Assembly (NCBI GenBank): GCA_023052935.1
Contig: CM041297.1
Span: 49,271,917-49,335,916 of the forward strand
DNA from: Piezodorus guildinii
Lineage: Eukaryota; Arthropoda; Insecta; Hemiptera; Pentatomidae
DNA: 64,000 nt
Direction: 5' to 3'
Shown in pieces: positions 1 to 14,100 of the stretch. Numbering within the stretch: the first letter of the stretch is position 1; the number at the start of each line of letters is the position of its first letter. The notes below the pieces were generated by a model. That model searched no databases. It saw nothing but the letters and a program-made list of their open reading frames with translations, and had not been told where the DNA came from. Both the position numbers and the translations under genes were made by a program.

Positions 1-143
1 ATGCAATCTCACATCACTTCAATGTATTATAACAAATATTAAATTACCCTATTTCCTATAAAACATCTTTTTATCTAACTTTTATAATAAATAACATTTA
101 ATTTCTTAAAATGAAATTTCTTCATTAAAAAAGGTTTCATGAT

Positions 144-173
144 GTATATATATATATATATATTATATATATA

Positions 174-229
<56 letters not shown>
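144..229. repeat. (TA)n microsatellite
   Basis: Nearly uninterrupted TA dinucleotides with a few single-base breaks near 163-176. No coding content. Confidence 0.95.
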
Positions 230-230
<1 letters not shown>

Positions 231-370
231 CATTTGTTTGTTTAGATATACCTTAACCATTAGGTTTTGTTTTCGAGAGAACAGGTAGGTGAAAGTTGGT
301 GAGGGTGAATCATCATACAATCTCACATACCTTCAATGTATTATAATAAATTAAAATAAAAGAAAATAAT

Positions 371-700
371 GAAATTTTACACATAAATACGCCCATGACT
401 CAGTTAATTTTGAAGATAGAGAAACAATTGATTAATAATTTTAACCAAAAAAACTGCGAATAATTATAAATCAGAGAAAAAAGAAAAGAAAAAAATTGAA
501 ATTTCACCCATAAATACGCCCATAACTCAGTCATTTTTGAAGGTAGAGAAAAAATTTATTATTTCTTTTAAACCAAAAAACCGCCATTAATTATAAAAAT
601 AAGAGGAAAAAATTGATATTTTACACATAAATACGCCCATAACTGAGTTATTTTTGAGGATAGAGAAAAATATGTACAGAGCTTTAGAATCAGTAAAGTG
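371..700. repeat. ~120 bp tandem repeat, about 2.7 units
   Basis: Three successive units start near 371, 497 and 614. Each opens with a variant of CATAAATACGCCCATAACTC followed by a CAGT..TTTTGA..ATAGAGAAA stretch and an A-rich spacer (AACCAAAAAAC). Units differ by point changes and the third is incomplete. The sequence is AT-rich with no reading frame. It sits in gene-free DNA downstream of FTSJ3. It may be an internal array of a larger element, because a sequence near position 1 (CAATCTCACATCACTTCAATG) recurs with changes near 320. Confidence 0.75.
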
Positions 701-1080
701 CGATAGATAAAAAACAAAAAAAAATTTTTAAAAATGGTTGAAAAAAAAACCCCCACAAATTATAATAGATGTATTCTACCAAAACTCGATTATTAGAGAT
801 AGAGAACAATCAAAAAGATCAGCAGCTACAAACAGATATATCCTAATATAGTTATTTGAAAATAATAAACCATTGTGTAAATAATTTGCAGCGCTTTTTA
901 ATATTTTTTTAAAAATAATATTTAATGATAGTATAGAATTAAAAAAAAAAGTAATATTTGATGTTATTTTCCGATTTTATTAAACAAAATTATGCCTGCT
1001 CTCTCTACTTTCCTTAACTCTCACAAGACCTCCTTCTCGCGAATTTCCACCTACCTCTCCTCTCACCATGTAAAGCGGCC

Positions 1081-1195
1081 TTAAAAATCCCCATCCTAAT
1101 TGAATCTGGACAGGCAAAATTTAGGACTTCCACTGTAGCAATATCTAATTAGCAACAGTTGTATAAAAGTGACATTAAATGAATAAACAAACCAT
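1081..1195 (+). mobile_element. SINE 3' fragment (family S1)
   Basis: Shares an ordered block with 10375-10625 (reverse strand) and 30930-31117: ATCCTAAT..CTGG..AGG.AAAATTTAGGA, then CCACTGTAGCA, a degenerate ATTAGCCA, and AAAGTGACATTAAATGAATAAAC. Only the 3' part is present. The rest of 700-1080 is AT-rich with nothing recognised except a possible relation of 1029-1075 to the inverted repeat at 30100-30325. Confidence 0.6.
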
Positions 1196-2304
1196 AAATC
1201 TACTTTAATAACGACAATAACAAAAAAAATTAATTTTTTTTTCTATAAAATGGCTTCAAATTAAAATCAAAATGTTGTGATTTAATGTAAATAAACATTA
1301 TTCTTTTTTGCTAACTCTACAAAAACAGTTATTTATATCTTACTATTATTTATGATATTAATTAATTATATATTAAATAGTTTGATTTATTAATCTTATT
1401 TTTAACCAATTATTTGTATTGAAAAATACAGTAGTATAACTGATAATGATTGACATTGTAGTTAGCAATATGTTCTGCTTACATTGTGTATTTTTGAAAA
1501 CATATACAAAGTGATTTGATAAACTTATTAATGAGAACCAAATTAAAGAATAACATTTTAATTTCAATTTAAATTCATATCTTCCATATCGTTTCTCAAA
1601 ATATTGTATGAGAGCTTGATTTAGTAATTGAAGATAAGTGAGGTAACACTACCACTTACAGTTGTTAGCTTCTGGGTTTCTACTGTCCACCCCCTCGATA
1701 CATTCAAAAATGTTATATTTTTAAATCATTTTGAAGAGAAAACTTTTCTTTTTACATTTTTTAGCAATTGGATAACGGTACTTCTAAAGGCCAGACAGTA
1801 ACAAAACATTTTATTTTAACTGAAAATTTAGTAAATGGTTCTGAAATCAATTTAATTTACCAGAGAGAAATTGAGTTGTTTGAATGGAGCAATTTTTTAT
1901 AAACTTATGTATTCACGGAGATAATAGGTGACTCCAGACAAAGTTTACCAACTTCAGGCAAATTCTACCGACAGGCTACAATACTTATTTTATTTTGTTT
2001 ATTTATTCATAAAATGTACACAAATATTTTTTTATAAATAAATTGATTTTAATTAATCAGAAAAAAACCATCAGTGTTTACCTTCGGCCATAAAAAAACA
2101 ATTCCTAATCCTATTCAGTACTAAAAGGTTTACAGTAAACAAAAATCAATGATTCAAAAAGATTTTTTAACACCAACTCAAATTTGAATAAATTTTTACT
2201 TAGATACAAATTTATCTCTAAAGTCTTCAATAACTGTTCCGTAACTCTCTTAGTCTAATTTTTATTATCATATAATAAGTTTCAAATTATTATTATTTTT
2301 TTTT

Positions 2305-2565
2305 TTTCAAAGGAATAGAGATACGGGAAACCACTAAACCATCAAATTCCTTCAACATGCAATCCTTGCAAAGGAGGGTGGCTTGGAGACTTGTTAATAA
2401 AATAAGCTTTGAAGGGCTGCCTTAGCCTTAAATAAATATTTAAGTTCAACTGTTAGGTAGCTTCTTCACGACTTTATCAAGCCCACAATTATTCTTCCAC
2501 ACATTTATTACTTGTATTATTATGTGTAGTTGTAAATAGCAATAATAATTTTAAAAATAAATAAA
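2305..2565 (+). mobile_element. Jockey-type LINE 3' relic
   Basis: Degenerate, internally deleted copy of the Jockey family whose best copy is 19418-20224. The CCATCAAATTCC..CAATCCTTGCAA stretch matches the region encoding [12 protein letters not shown]. The sequence then jumps to the 3' UTR (GGTAGcTTCTTCACgAc..). It ends in the family's GTTGTAAATAgCAATAA tail. No open frame remains. Confidence 0.6.
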
Positions 2566-3190
2566 TATCTTAATGATTATTTAGAAATATCTATTCTAAT
2601 ATCCATAAAAAAAATTTTAAACATTGTTTCAAATTAATTTTAGTTTGTCTAAACTGTTCAATAGTCAACATTAAATAAGCACCTCTAAATTATAATCATT
2701 CTAACTGTAGTTAAAATTGTATCAAAAACATTTTAATTCATATTCCTGATTTTGTAAAAATGTATTAAAAGTAATTTTAAATAAAATAAATCATTTATAG
2801 TTATAAAAGAAATAATAATAATGAACACTTATAAATGAATAATAAAAAGGTTCGTTGTAACTTTGTTTGCACAAATTATAAAGCACATTATTATTTTTAA
2901 AGAATCCTTAACCAATCATATATTGACTATATCTCTATAAATTGAGCAACCAACTATTAATCGTTTATGAATTAAGACAAAACTTGACTTCTTATTTCTA
3001 TTAATAGATAAAAAATCAATAACTTTCCATCCTTTACACATCAACAGGTTGAAAATGATTTCAGCATACCTAGAATGATAATACTCTATGATGATAATAC
3101 GCCAAAATTTTCATTTATTGAAGATCAATTATATATTTACTATTTATATAAGGTGTAGATTCTTTTAGGTGAAGGTCAAATTTTTATGAA

Positions 3191-3467
3191 TAAAATTGGA
3201 GGCTGATGTCTACTTCACCACTATTTTATTGAAAAAATTCGCACTACGTTTCGGCTACAATGCCATCTTCAGGTGCAGTGGAACAACTTAGATTTAGTGT
3301 GTGTAGCTTAGACTGCTTAGATTTAGACATGTGGTTTTGACTGGTAAGCAGCTACTCACACTAAATCTAAGTTGTTCCAATGCACCTGAAGATGGCATTG
3401 TAGCCGAAACGTAGTGTGAATTTTTTCAATAAAATAGTGGTGAAGTAGACATCAGCCTCCAATTTTA
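3191..3467. mobile_element. Foldback element with hammerhead-like cores
   Basis: Two arms of about 118 bp (3191-3308 and 3350-3467) are reverse complements with about three mismatches, around a ~41 bp loop. Each arm contains a CTGAAGA..stem..GAAAC core: 3386-3410 on plus (GGC 3394-3396 pairing with GCC 3403-3405) and 3248-3272 on minus. No clear target-site duplication is seen. The inverted pair resembles the terminal repeats of Penelope-like elements, some of which carry hammerhead ribozymes. That identity is inference; the palindrome itself is plain in the sequence. Confidence 0.8.
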
Positions 3468-3940
3468 CAATTTATCCTCAATATAGTTCACTCTACTTGG
3501 GACCTCATCTTCATCGTAGTTTATTTACTATAAAATAAAAAAATAAATATTAACTAGAACTACTTAAGCGGTTAAAGGAATTAACCAAATAAGTTACAAT
3601 GAAACAATTTTCAATTATAGAAAAAAAAAAAACTTCATTCATGCTTAAAAAAAAAACTACCGTCGCTTAACAAAAATAATCAAAAGGTTCTTGTTAGATT
3701 AAGAGAATAATTAGTATTGTTCTAAAACACAGCTCATGAAATTTCAAAATCCAATCACTTGAAAATAAATACTTTGGCTCAAGTAGCATCAGTATCCACC
3801 CAGGTAATAACAAATTAATGGAAATATATGCTAATTAATATTTTTTGATTAAAATTTTTTTTTCTTTCTAAACAGTAACAAATATGTGCTAACTAAACCC
3901 ATAGCATTCCATCATACAAGTAACAGCTACAGATTAAAAA

Positions 3941-3943
<3 letters not shown>

Positions 3944-4012
<69 letters not shown>
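3944..4012. repeat. (TA)n microsatellite
   Basis: About 34 uninterrupted TA units. The open frame across it (poly Tyr-Ile) is an artefact of the repeat. From 4013 to 4800 the sequence is plain AT-rich DNA, probably including the 3' UTR of FTSJ3 on the minus strand; nothing else is recognised. Confidence 0.95.
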
Positions 4013-4015
<3 letters not shown>

Positions 4016-4800
4016 TTCTCATTCACACACCATGGGCACGTGTAGTACCCTCTCATCACATGCAAAGTACAGGTTAAGGACAGAAGAACTACTTGACATG
4101 CTCAACCAGCAAAATAGTCGAGTTGGAAAGAAGCTATTTATTAAATCCATACAATCCATAAAAAAGTATTCCCCATCATCATATTACATTTAATAAACAT
4201 ATTAAATATAAGAAAAAAAACAAAACAGGAAAAATACCAAAAAGTAGAATTATGTACACAAATATATTTATTATATACATTTTGGGAAACATGTGAATTG
4301 ATAAACTGCAATTCACAAAATATTATATACACAATTTTTCATCCGATAATCATCCTTTTGTTAGCTGTTTCAATAAACTTGTACTTTATATTTAAAAATA
4401 ATATTTTTAGCACACTCCAGAATAAAATAATGAAATTCCTCAAAGAAAATAATATGAGGAATAAATAAAAATATTAAGCTGATACAAAACATAAGAGAAA
4501 AAATCATTCCAAATATTGATGTTTTTTGTTAAAAAAATCAAAAATGCTTCTTTTTAAAAATCATATTATGTGGTTAAAAACGAAAAGAGATTCTTCTAAA
4601 AACAACTAAGAGATATCTGTCATGTAAGTATATTAACAATAAGTCAATTAATTTAATTTTGTTGAGGATCCTATAGATTTAAGTATTACCTGACAATTAA
4701 ATTTACAAAAACAGCCAACACCTAAATATCACCATACCAACCTCAAAAGGATGAATATCATACAACAATTACAGTTTAAATATCAAATATTGTCAAATCT

Positions 4801-7800
4801 TTAACGCCTGGCTTTTTTCCTTTTTGCTTGTTTTGCTTCCCTACTTTTCACCGCACGCTTATCCTTCTTTTGCCTTGGATCGACTACCCTGTACTTTCCT
4901 TTGACGCCAGAAGGTCTCCTCATTCTCTTCATGGCAGTGTGCTTCTTTGCTACCACATATGTGATTTCTTTCTTAGGCTCTTTAGCTTTCTTATACAATC
5001 TGAAACAGAAATATTATAATTTGTAAGTAGAAAATAACATGATGAACACCTAACACTAACCCGTAACTGGTATGGTGGGGTCCTGGGAGCCTAAGCCAGT
5101 TTTGTTTATTCTTTAATTCCCATAGGAGCTGAGGTTCAAAGTACCTTTCGGGCAGTGGCTTCTGAGCTGTTGATAGAAGTGGTTGATTTGCACTATGTGA
5201 TTAGTAAGTTTTTATAAAACTATTGGTCAGTTATGGATGGGAATGAATAATTTCAGGAATTATTGTAAGATGATATGAGCAATTCTGGAAATTGCCAGGA
5301 CTTTGAACCAGATTTAGAAAATGACCCTGATTCGAATTTAGATTAGATTATGGGAATGATGATGATCAGGAATATTAAGCCGAATCAGGTTTTCCTTTTG
5401 AAAATTTAGTACAACTTCAGAGATCACCCAACTTAGAGGTTGTAAATTATCAAATCCCAAAGCTCTCAGCTAAACCTCTAAAAGAATAAGGTATAATAAG
5501 TGTTCAAGGAGTAGGGAAATAAAAACAAAGTTTTACTCATTGCAGTACACCAATATTGCAGGGTTATGCTAAGAGTATCTTTAAAGACTGTGTAACAGTG
5601 CTTGTGATTTGTACAAATTTTTTTTTTAATTATATTTTGTCTAGAAACTGCTCGAAGATACCAATTACTACAACACTTACTAGATAAACGTTTAAAACTT
5701 CCAGTATATTACAAGAGACTCATTTACATCACTCAGACCTATTTGGACATATGGAATCAAGCTTCGGGGCTCTATAAAACCATCTAAATCCTCCCACATC
5801 CAATCCTTACAATTCAAAATCCTTTGAAAAATCATGAATGCCTGTTATTTTGTCACAAATCAACTCCTACATAATGAAATAAACATCCCATTTGTAGCAG
5901 ACATATCTCGTGATAGATACATCTCTTTTCATTCTAAACTCTACCTACATAAACCCACCTCCCCGTAATATATCTTCCTTAGATATTCCTCATAACCCTT
6001 CAAGGAGATTGAAAAGAAGGTAGCCTCGGGACCTACTACCTTAAAATAGTTAGCGAAGTGCTACCACTGGGTAGTTCTTTCTAAAGACATTTTCACGACT
6101 TTTCTTCACTCTGCATATTTACTCATTGTGTTGTATAATATAGTTGTAAATTACAATAAATATATAAATAAAAAATGTACTCATGTATTTATGTCTTAAT
6201 TTAAATGTTAAATATTTTGAAATTTATAAAACAAAAATTTACATTTATTGTGCTCAATCCCATATAGATACCTATAGATAGGATGTGCGATTGTAAAAAA
6301 AATTTGTTTGGTTTTAATTGAACATTAACACCAAACATTTTGAATCGACAAATTTTGGGGTCACGCTGACCGGGTAAGGAAAAACTAAAGGGTCCATACC
6401 AGTTACAGGTTAAATAACAGTATCAACCATCCAGAGTATGCTCATTAATTACACAGTACTTTAAATAATTGTTGGATGAAGATTAAAAATTAGAAATAAT
6501 ATAACAATGCTTTGAGGCAAAATAGTTCAAAACCCCATAAGCGTAAAAAAATATAATCATAAACAACTTAACTAAATGTTTTCTAAATAGCTTTACCGTT
6601 TAATCTGTCTAGCCTTTTCTTTTTCTGAGACATCTGGATTCTCCATGAGACCCTCCAGTTTCTTTCTGGCTTTTTCTAATTTTTTCTGTGCCCTTCTCTT
6701 CTTCCTCGCACGAGCTTCAATTACTTTCTTTATTGGTCTTGAATTCAGTTCCTCGTATTTCTTTTTATATTCATCAACAAGTTCCTACAAGATAGGCATA
6801 TATTTTAGTTAAGAAATTGAGCCTGGCAAAAAAATACTAGAATAGGAAGTATTTTATCACAAGAGAATAGTATTGAACACACTTACTAAACAAGAAAATA
6901 CTAAATATTTAATAAAAAATGTAAACAAGAGACCTTGGGAACTGGTGCTTCCTTCCTCATATGCTTCTTCTCATCTTCTACAAACCATTCAGGCAGGTTC
7001 TCATCATTAAATGCGTATCTGTTCCAGGCTCCATCAATAAGGTCTCGCTTAGTGACCTGGGATGAGACCATCATGGCACCCAAAGCTAACTGTTGCTCAG
7101 TAAGTTTGACTTTCTTCAGCTTAGTATCTAAAATCAATTAATTTGTTTAAATAAACAAAAGTACAAACAAACTAAATTCCTTTTTTTAATCATTGGACAT
7201 CACCAATACTTAAAAGGAAAAAGACTTAACCAAATCATAAACCAATATAATAGAAGTTGAAGAATTGTATATAACATTGAAAATTATATAGTTTAACTTC
7301 ATACATTGGTTCTTCAGGATTTTGAATCTTTATATATTCGATCCCTACCAACCTATTTTCACAGAATTTGACACATTTGTGAAAAATGATAACTATCAAT
7401 AAAATAAAAAATCTGGTGCACATAAAACACAACTTTCGCTTACCTCCATTGTTAAAATCAATTTAAGAATTTTTAAATACATTTAGAGATGAAAATCAAT
7501 TTTTAATGAATTAATTAAATTTAATTTTAATAAAAACATGTGTTTTATTAAATAATCTATTATATCATTATCTTCAATAATAAGTTTGTTTTATCAGTTT
7601 TTTATCACTCTCAATCAACTTTTACAATTTTGTGTATAAGATAATCTTTTTTCTAAAATCTTTAGCTATCTAACGGTATATTATATATCTATATTACTGT
7701 TTTTATGTTCAAAAAAACAAAAATGCATTAAAAAATATGTTAGCAACTTTTTCCTTTAGAAGGTTATCCAATTCGTTCAACTTGTATATTCAGCTGTTTT

Positions 7801-8150
7801 TTAGCAATGCTGATCAGATGACATGGTTAATGTTATGAATTCTACAAAATTAAAGGAAGTTTAGAAGAAGAAAAAATAAAATATCAGAATTTAAGCCCTG
7901 TCATACTATTTCAATCTGAATGAAACCTACATGATATTAAAGCCCATTAAATTTTACATCGATATAGCAAATTTAATCAAAATGGTTAGAGCTACTTTTG
8001 AGAAAATCGTAAAAAGGTGCAAAATGCACTGTATAAAGTGGCTCTTCTGGTTAGCTGATAATGATGAAAAAGTTGCTGTAATATCTCGGGCATATAGTTG
8101 TCTTAAATATGAAATTTCAGTTTTATACGACTTTCTGTTTTCCACTAGAC

Positions 8151-8185
<35 letters not shown>

Positions 8186-11100
8186 CCCCACAGGACCCTG
8201 AAACGACTAATTCCAGTGAAAACTCTAATTAAATTTTTTCCCCATAGCAATACTTTACCTTACTACATATATCATGTAAGCGAAAGTAAAATATATTTAT
8301 TGAAATAAAATATCTGGTAGGGCAACGCAAGACTTTCATTTATCTTGGCAGTTAAAATCAATTTAAGAACAATTAAAAAGTGTATAAAACTTACCTTTGG
8401 GTACAATTTCAAAGCCTCCGTCTTTTCCAGCAACTTTCTTCACTTTTGAAGGAGGTTGCTCAATTTCAAAATCAGAACCAGAATCTGAAGAATCATCACT
8501 GTCATCAGAGCCATCACTCAGACCCTCACCACTGTCAGATTCAGCTTTCACCTTAATCTTAGGTTTCTCAGCTTTGACCTTAGAACTAGTTTTTTCTAAC
8601 ATCTTTTTATTAATCACACTCGCCCCCTTTCCAATCACATTCTTTGCCATTTCTTCTAACTCAAATTCTTCATCTTCATCCTTCTCCAAATCTTTAAAGA
8701 CATCCTGGAAATAAAATTAAAAAATAATCAATATCAGAAGATGAAAATATTTGTCAATTCTTTATTTCCTCCCTTATGAAATACAAACTTTTCAAGTATG
8801 TTTATAATTTTGAAGCACTCAAGAAAACATAATTTTAACACTTCTTAACAAAGTCAACATAGCTACTGTATTTGCTTGTTTATAAATAGTTTAAGTTTTT
8901 CATCTCAATTTTTTCTGATTTTTAGAAGTTTTCTTTTTTTATTTATTCTTATAATTATATTTATTTTTATAATTTTATTATTATAATTTACTTCCTATTT
9001 AAGAGAACCTCTTGTTAAAAAAAAAGTCAAGTCATTTCATTTTAAACTTTATTTTTCTAATCTCCCACTAAACTACAAACGGCTCATTTACATGACTATT
9101 AAAAGCCTAATCTGGACGTATGGAATGAGCTTTGGGGCTCAACTAAACCATCCAATTCCTCTCGCATCTAATCCTTACAATCTAAAATCCTTCGTAAAAT
9201 CCACAGCACTCCCTACTTGGTCACGAAAAAACTCATCCTTAATGACCTTAATGTTCCGTATCTTACTGATTTGGCCCGAACCAGATATTTCTCCTTCCAT
9301 GACAAACTCCATTCCCACTCTAACCCATTAGTTTCAATCTCTCTTCCTTTTCAATTCTTGATAATCCCTCGAGGTGTTTGAAAAGAAGATAGCCTCGAGA
9401 CCTTCTAGTTTAAAATATTTTTAGAGTGCTGCCGATGGGTAGCTTCTCTACAAGTCTTGTTCATGTCTATTTTCTTATAGCCTATTTACTAGTTGTGTTG
9501 CATAATACAGTTATAAATATCAATAAAAAATTTAAGAAAAAAAACTTTATTTCACAATACTAATTCATGTATAATGGCTGTAACATGTTTCACATGCATA
9601 GTTTTATCTCTAATCTAGATCAACAGACAGGAACTAACAAGTAAATCTATCCATTACATTAACTATTATTAATTTTTTATACTAAATAACTGAAATATTA
9701 CCTTCTCAAACCACAATTGAGCTTTGTGAACACGCTTAGTTTCCTTATCCCTGGGATCTAAATCAGTTAGGAATGGATGATTTTCTTTCAAGTCATCATC
9801 ATCATCATCGTCGTCATCATCTTCTGATTTTACATCAGATGAAAATCTAACTTTTTTCTTTTCAATTTTTAATTTCTTACTAGTAGGCATTTCATCTTCA
9901 TCTGATGAAGAAAAATCTGTAATAAAAAAAACAAAAATTCATTTAGATGTTGTTTTTTTTCAAGTTTAAAATAAATGTAAATATAAACATATACACATTC
10001 GTTCCATACCAAGATTTTCTTTATCGCTATCATAGTCACTATCATCTCCGGACTTTTCATCTTCAGATTCATCCGATGAATCCTTGTAGAACCTAATGGA
10101 ATAAACATTCTGATGATGTATGGTGATTTTATAAATTGTTTAGTCTATGTTCAAACTTCGTAAAAATAGAATATTATAAAACAAAATATACAAACAATTA
10201 TAGTATGAATAGCATGTAAAGTTATCAAAACCTTTTATGGTATTTTTTTAAAAATAATACAAAAGAAACCAACAATTTTTTCTTGATGGATATTTAACCA
10301 ACAACTGAAAGATATTATGAAAATGACATAAGAAAATTTGGGGACCCAAAAAAACAATTAAAGTTTATTTGTTGTTTATTTTATTTAACGTCACTTTATG
10401 TTACTATGGCTAATCGGACGATGCTACAGTGGGAGTCCTAAATTTTCCCTATCCAGGTTTTATTAGGATAGGGATCTTTAACGAGTACCTGACATCGCAC
10501 AGGCTTGGGACCACCTTTTAACGTCCACTCCGAAGGACGGCACAACTAAGGATTTTTTACTCCCATTAAATAATCCTAGAACAACCTGCGGGTTTGAACC
10601 CATGACCTTTGGCAAAGGAGGCTGATTTAAAGTTTGTATTTTTCATAACTGTATGAAAGACAATTAATATTATCATAATTTAATAACTTCTGGAGCTGCA
10701 CAGCTCTATATGTGAGTATATTTACACATATATTCATTCATACATTTTATATAATCACAATCAATAAAAAGACAGTCAAGCTGAGAACTCCTTGATAGAG
10801 AAGAGACCATCTACAAAGTTTGAATTATTCAAAATTGTAAACACGATTGAAATAATTATGTATGTTTTCAGTAAAAAGCTTTGCCATTAATTTGATATAA
10901 AATTTAAGGGTTCATAATAAATCAAAGTCAATTCATAAATAAAGTAAATCTGAGTCACAGACAAACATTGATTTCAATTCTGAAGCCATAAGTATAAAAA
11001 TATAAATTAAACTAATAAAGAAGATTAATAAAAATAAGATGACTCACATTCCTGACTTATCTAAAACTTTCTTGCCCTTTTCAAAAGGAACATATGATGA

Positions 11101-14100
11101 ACGATAGGCACCGAAATTTTCATCTTCTTCCTCTTCGTCACTGTGGGCTAAAATATCCGGTTTCTGGTTATCTACTTTTTCTAATACCTATGAAAAAGTA
11201 ATAAATACAAATTTTAGAACTAACATCAAAGATGTTTTTAAATAAAACTTTTATTCAAATTTACTGCATTCAATTCAACCATACATTAATCAAACGTAAG
11301 TTATGTCTCTTACTAACATTTTTTGAAGAAATTTGCTTAAGGTTAAATAATGGTTCTTGGTCATCCTCTTCAATTGGCCCATGATCATCTTTGTGAATCA
11401 TCTTTAAGTTTAATTTTTCTTGGAGTTTAGCCCTTTCTCGATTAGCTCTTTTTCTTTTTTTCTTCAGTTCACGTGCTTCTTCAGACTAGAACATTTAATA
11501 ACACAAGTTTACACTGAATTTAAACTTATCATATAATAATAAAAAATATTAATTCACTTTGCATTTTTAAGTGATGACATAAAAAATAAGTAAAATAAAA
11601 TTATCCAAGATTTACCTCCAGAACATTAATTTTTTCATCCATATCCAGTAGCTCTTTCTCATCGTCTGATAACTTGACTTCATTAACTTCCATTTTCTCA
11701 TCTGGTTCTTCTTCCTTTTTAATTTTAGCCTTATCATCTGAAAAATACTTCTTAGCCATCTCTTTTCCCCAGTTCATAAGCATCTTTAAATCCTTACGAC
11801 CAAGAACTTTTATGTCTTTACAACATTCTTTGATTTCCAAAGTTGTTTCCTCATCTTTCAAAACATCTTCATGGTCCAGTGTTAACTAAAAAATAAATAA
11901 AAAAACATGAAGCAATATGGAAATACAACATCATATAATTATAAAACGAATTCCAATCAATTGAGGATAATAAAAGATAAAAATTTTGCCAGAATTCCCA
12001 ATTGAGATTTTAGGTTGCTGGATACTCTGATAGTCTGAATTCCTAATTATAAGAATATATTCAATTAAATAAAACAAATATGATTAGAATAACTTACACA
12101 AGAAGCAACTTGAAGTACTTCAACAGGATTGCTACTCTTTATGAACTCAACAACAGAAACAGGATTATAGACACCCCGCAACTCAGAGTAACCTTCTGCT
12201 TTAGTTTTTTTCTGTTTATCTGGGCGGAGGAAATTGGCAGGAAGAGTAGGTTCCAAATCTAACTCTTTGAAGACATATCGAGCATCTAAAAACTTAGGAT
12301 CCAATTTGGCAGGAGCAAGATAATATTGACACACAACGAATATTTCAGCAGATTCACTACGTGATGCTTGTGGCTTTGTTGCATGAACCTTAAAATAATT
12401 TGCAATAAATAAAAATTATATTATTTAAAATTAATCTCAAATTTAATTATACCAGCCTTTAAGTAAGAAACAATAATTTAAAATTAATACCTTTTTGAAA
12501 AGCTGCTTAAACACCCAAAGAAGAGGGTTGTAATCTTTTGAACGAAACACTTTAGTAACAAACCATCCACCTTCCCTCAGGAAATGGGTAGCAAGTTTTA
12601 AAGCACTCAAAGTTAGACATGCTTGTTGATAAGCATCATAAAGCCAATTCTGACCTGTTTGAAGAAGTTAAAAAACAAAACAATTAAACATAAACAAACT
12701 GTTTAAAATAATAATGAATCCTAAAATTAAGGACAATATGTCAATATAAAACAAAATAAGTCTTCTTTTTCAGTTGACGACAGCACTTTAAACAACTTCT
12801 CCTTTAATTAATTCTAGGCGAATTATACTTAAACCATTAAAGGAATCGTGTACAAACATCATAGATATTGGAAGTGTCTCGGGAGTTTCTCACAATCTCT
12901 CGAGTATCATTCAGTGTAGGGCTTGGCCACACAATGTTTTATCCTCGACAGACCACACCGCTTTTCATGACGATAGTTGTAGAGAAGGGTAATCATTCCT
13001 AATGCCTATTTTGTAAGTTGCCACCACCTTTAACATACCCAGGAAGGAGGGGTGGGTGTGAGTGTATCTCCTTTGCTTGAAAAGTCCAAGTGGGACTGGA
13101 ATTTGAACTCACAAACTTTGGATTGAAAGATTAGTGCACTAGTCTTTCAACCATAGCCTCTACATTTTGTATTAAGCAAAGCTCTAGTCCAGGGCTGAAA
13201 TAATAATTAATTATTTGCCTCAGCCAAACTTGAACCTTAAGTGTTTATTGGGTATCCCACTCTCTTCACCACTGATTCACTTTTAATATTTAAGGTTCCA
13301 AAAGATATATATTATTAAATCACCAATAATAATGAGTAACGTATCTATTGTTTTTTTCTTCTATCCTTTGAGGTTAATATTATAAAATATGAATTTCTAT
13401 AGCCGGTCACCAAAAATTATTTTGTTATATTTATAACTTCAGATGTTTCGGCCACTTGGGCCATTTTCATGTATTTATCATACGCATCTTTATCTAAATT
13501 TTTAATCGCATCATCAGCTAATTCAACCCCTATTCATTAATAATCATTTATATGGTTCAGTCACCCTTGTGCAAGGCTAAACTGTGAGACTAATTACCTC
13601 AAAATATACAAAGGTGGGTAAAATTAGCTTAAATCAGTAAATAAAGATCTCTGAAACAGAGTTGCTTAAATAATACTTACCAACATTTGGAGCACCATCA
13701 TTCAAGACTACATCGGCTTTCCAAGTTTGAAGTTCCTTAGTTATCGCTTGCCTACATTTGTCAGTAGTAATATCTTCAGTCAAGGATATGCAACCCGGTA
13801 TAGGTTTAATGGGGAATAAATCAACCCCTAGAAAAACAGAGCATTGATTTGACAATATTCAATGATTTTATTAAATTTCAAAATAAATGAATTCTTACCA
13901 ATCACAATGCTTGAAACAGGCATGTTTTGTTTCGCAACTTGCATCCAACCTCCTGGAGCTGCACACAAATCGAGACATACTTGAGATTTCTGAAGGAACT
14001 CAAACTTTCTATTCAACTGAATTAATTTAAAAGCCGCACGAGATCGATAGCCTGCAAATAAAAATGATGATTGTATTAAGAAAATGATATTAACTTCAGG

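Noticed and set aside
3886..4077. Open frame through (TA)n encoding repeated Tyr-Ile
   Set aside because: Pure dinucleotide repeat artefact; same for frames at 46874-47098, 50117-50335 and 61153-61446.
4828..5019. Plus-strand frames opposite FTSJ3 exons (also 6935-7141, 8397-8714, 11674-11889, 12080-12262)
   Set aside because: They are antisense shadows of clear minus-strand exons with family-conserved protein sequence.
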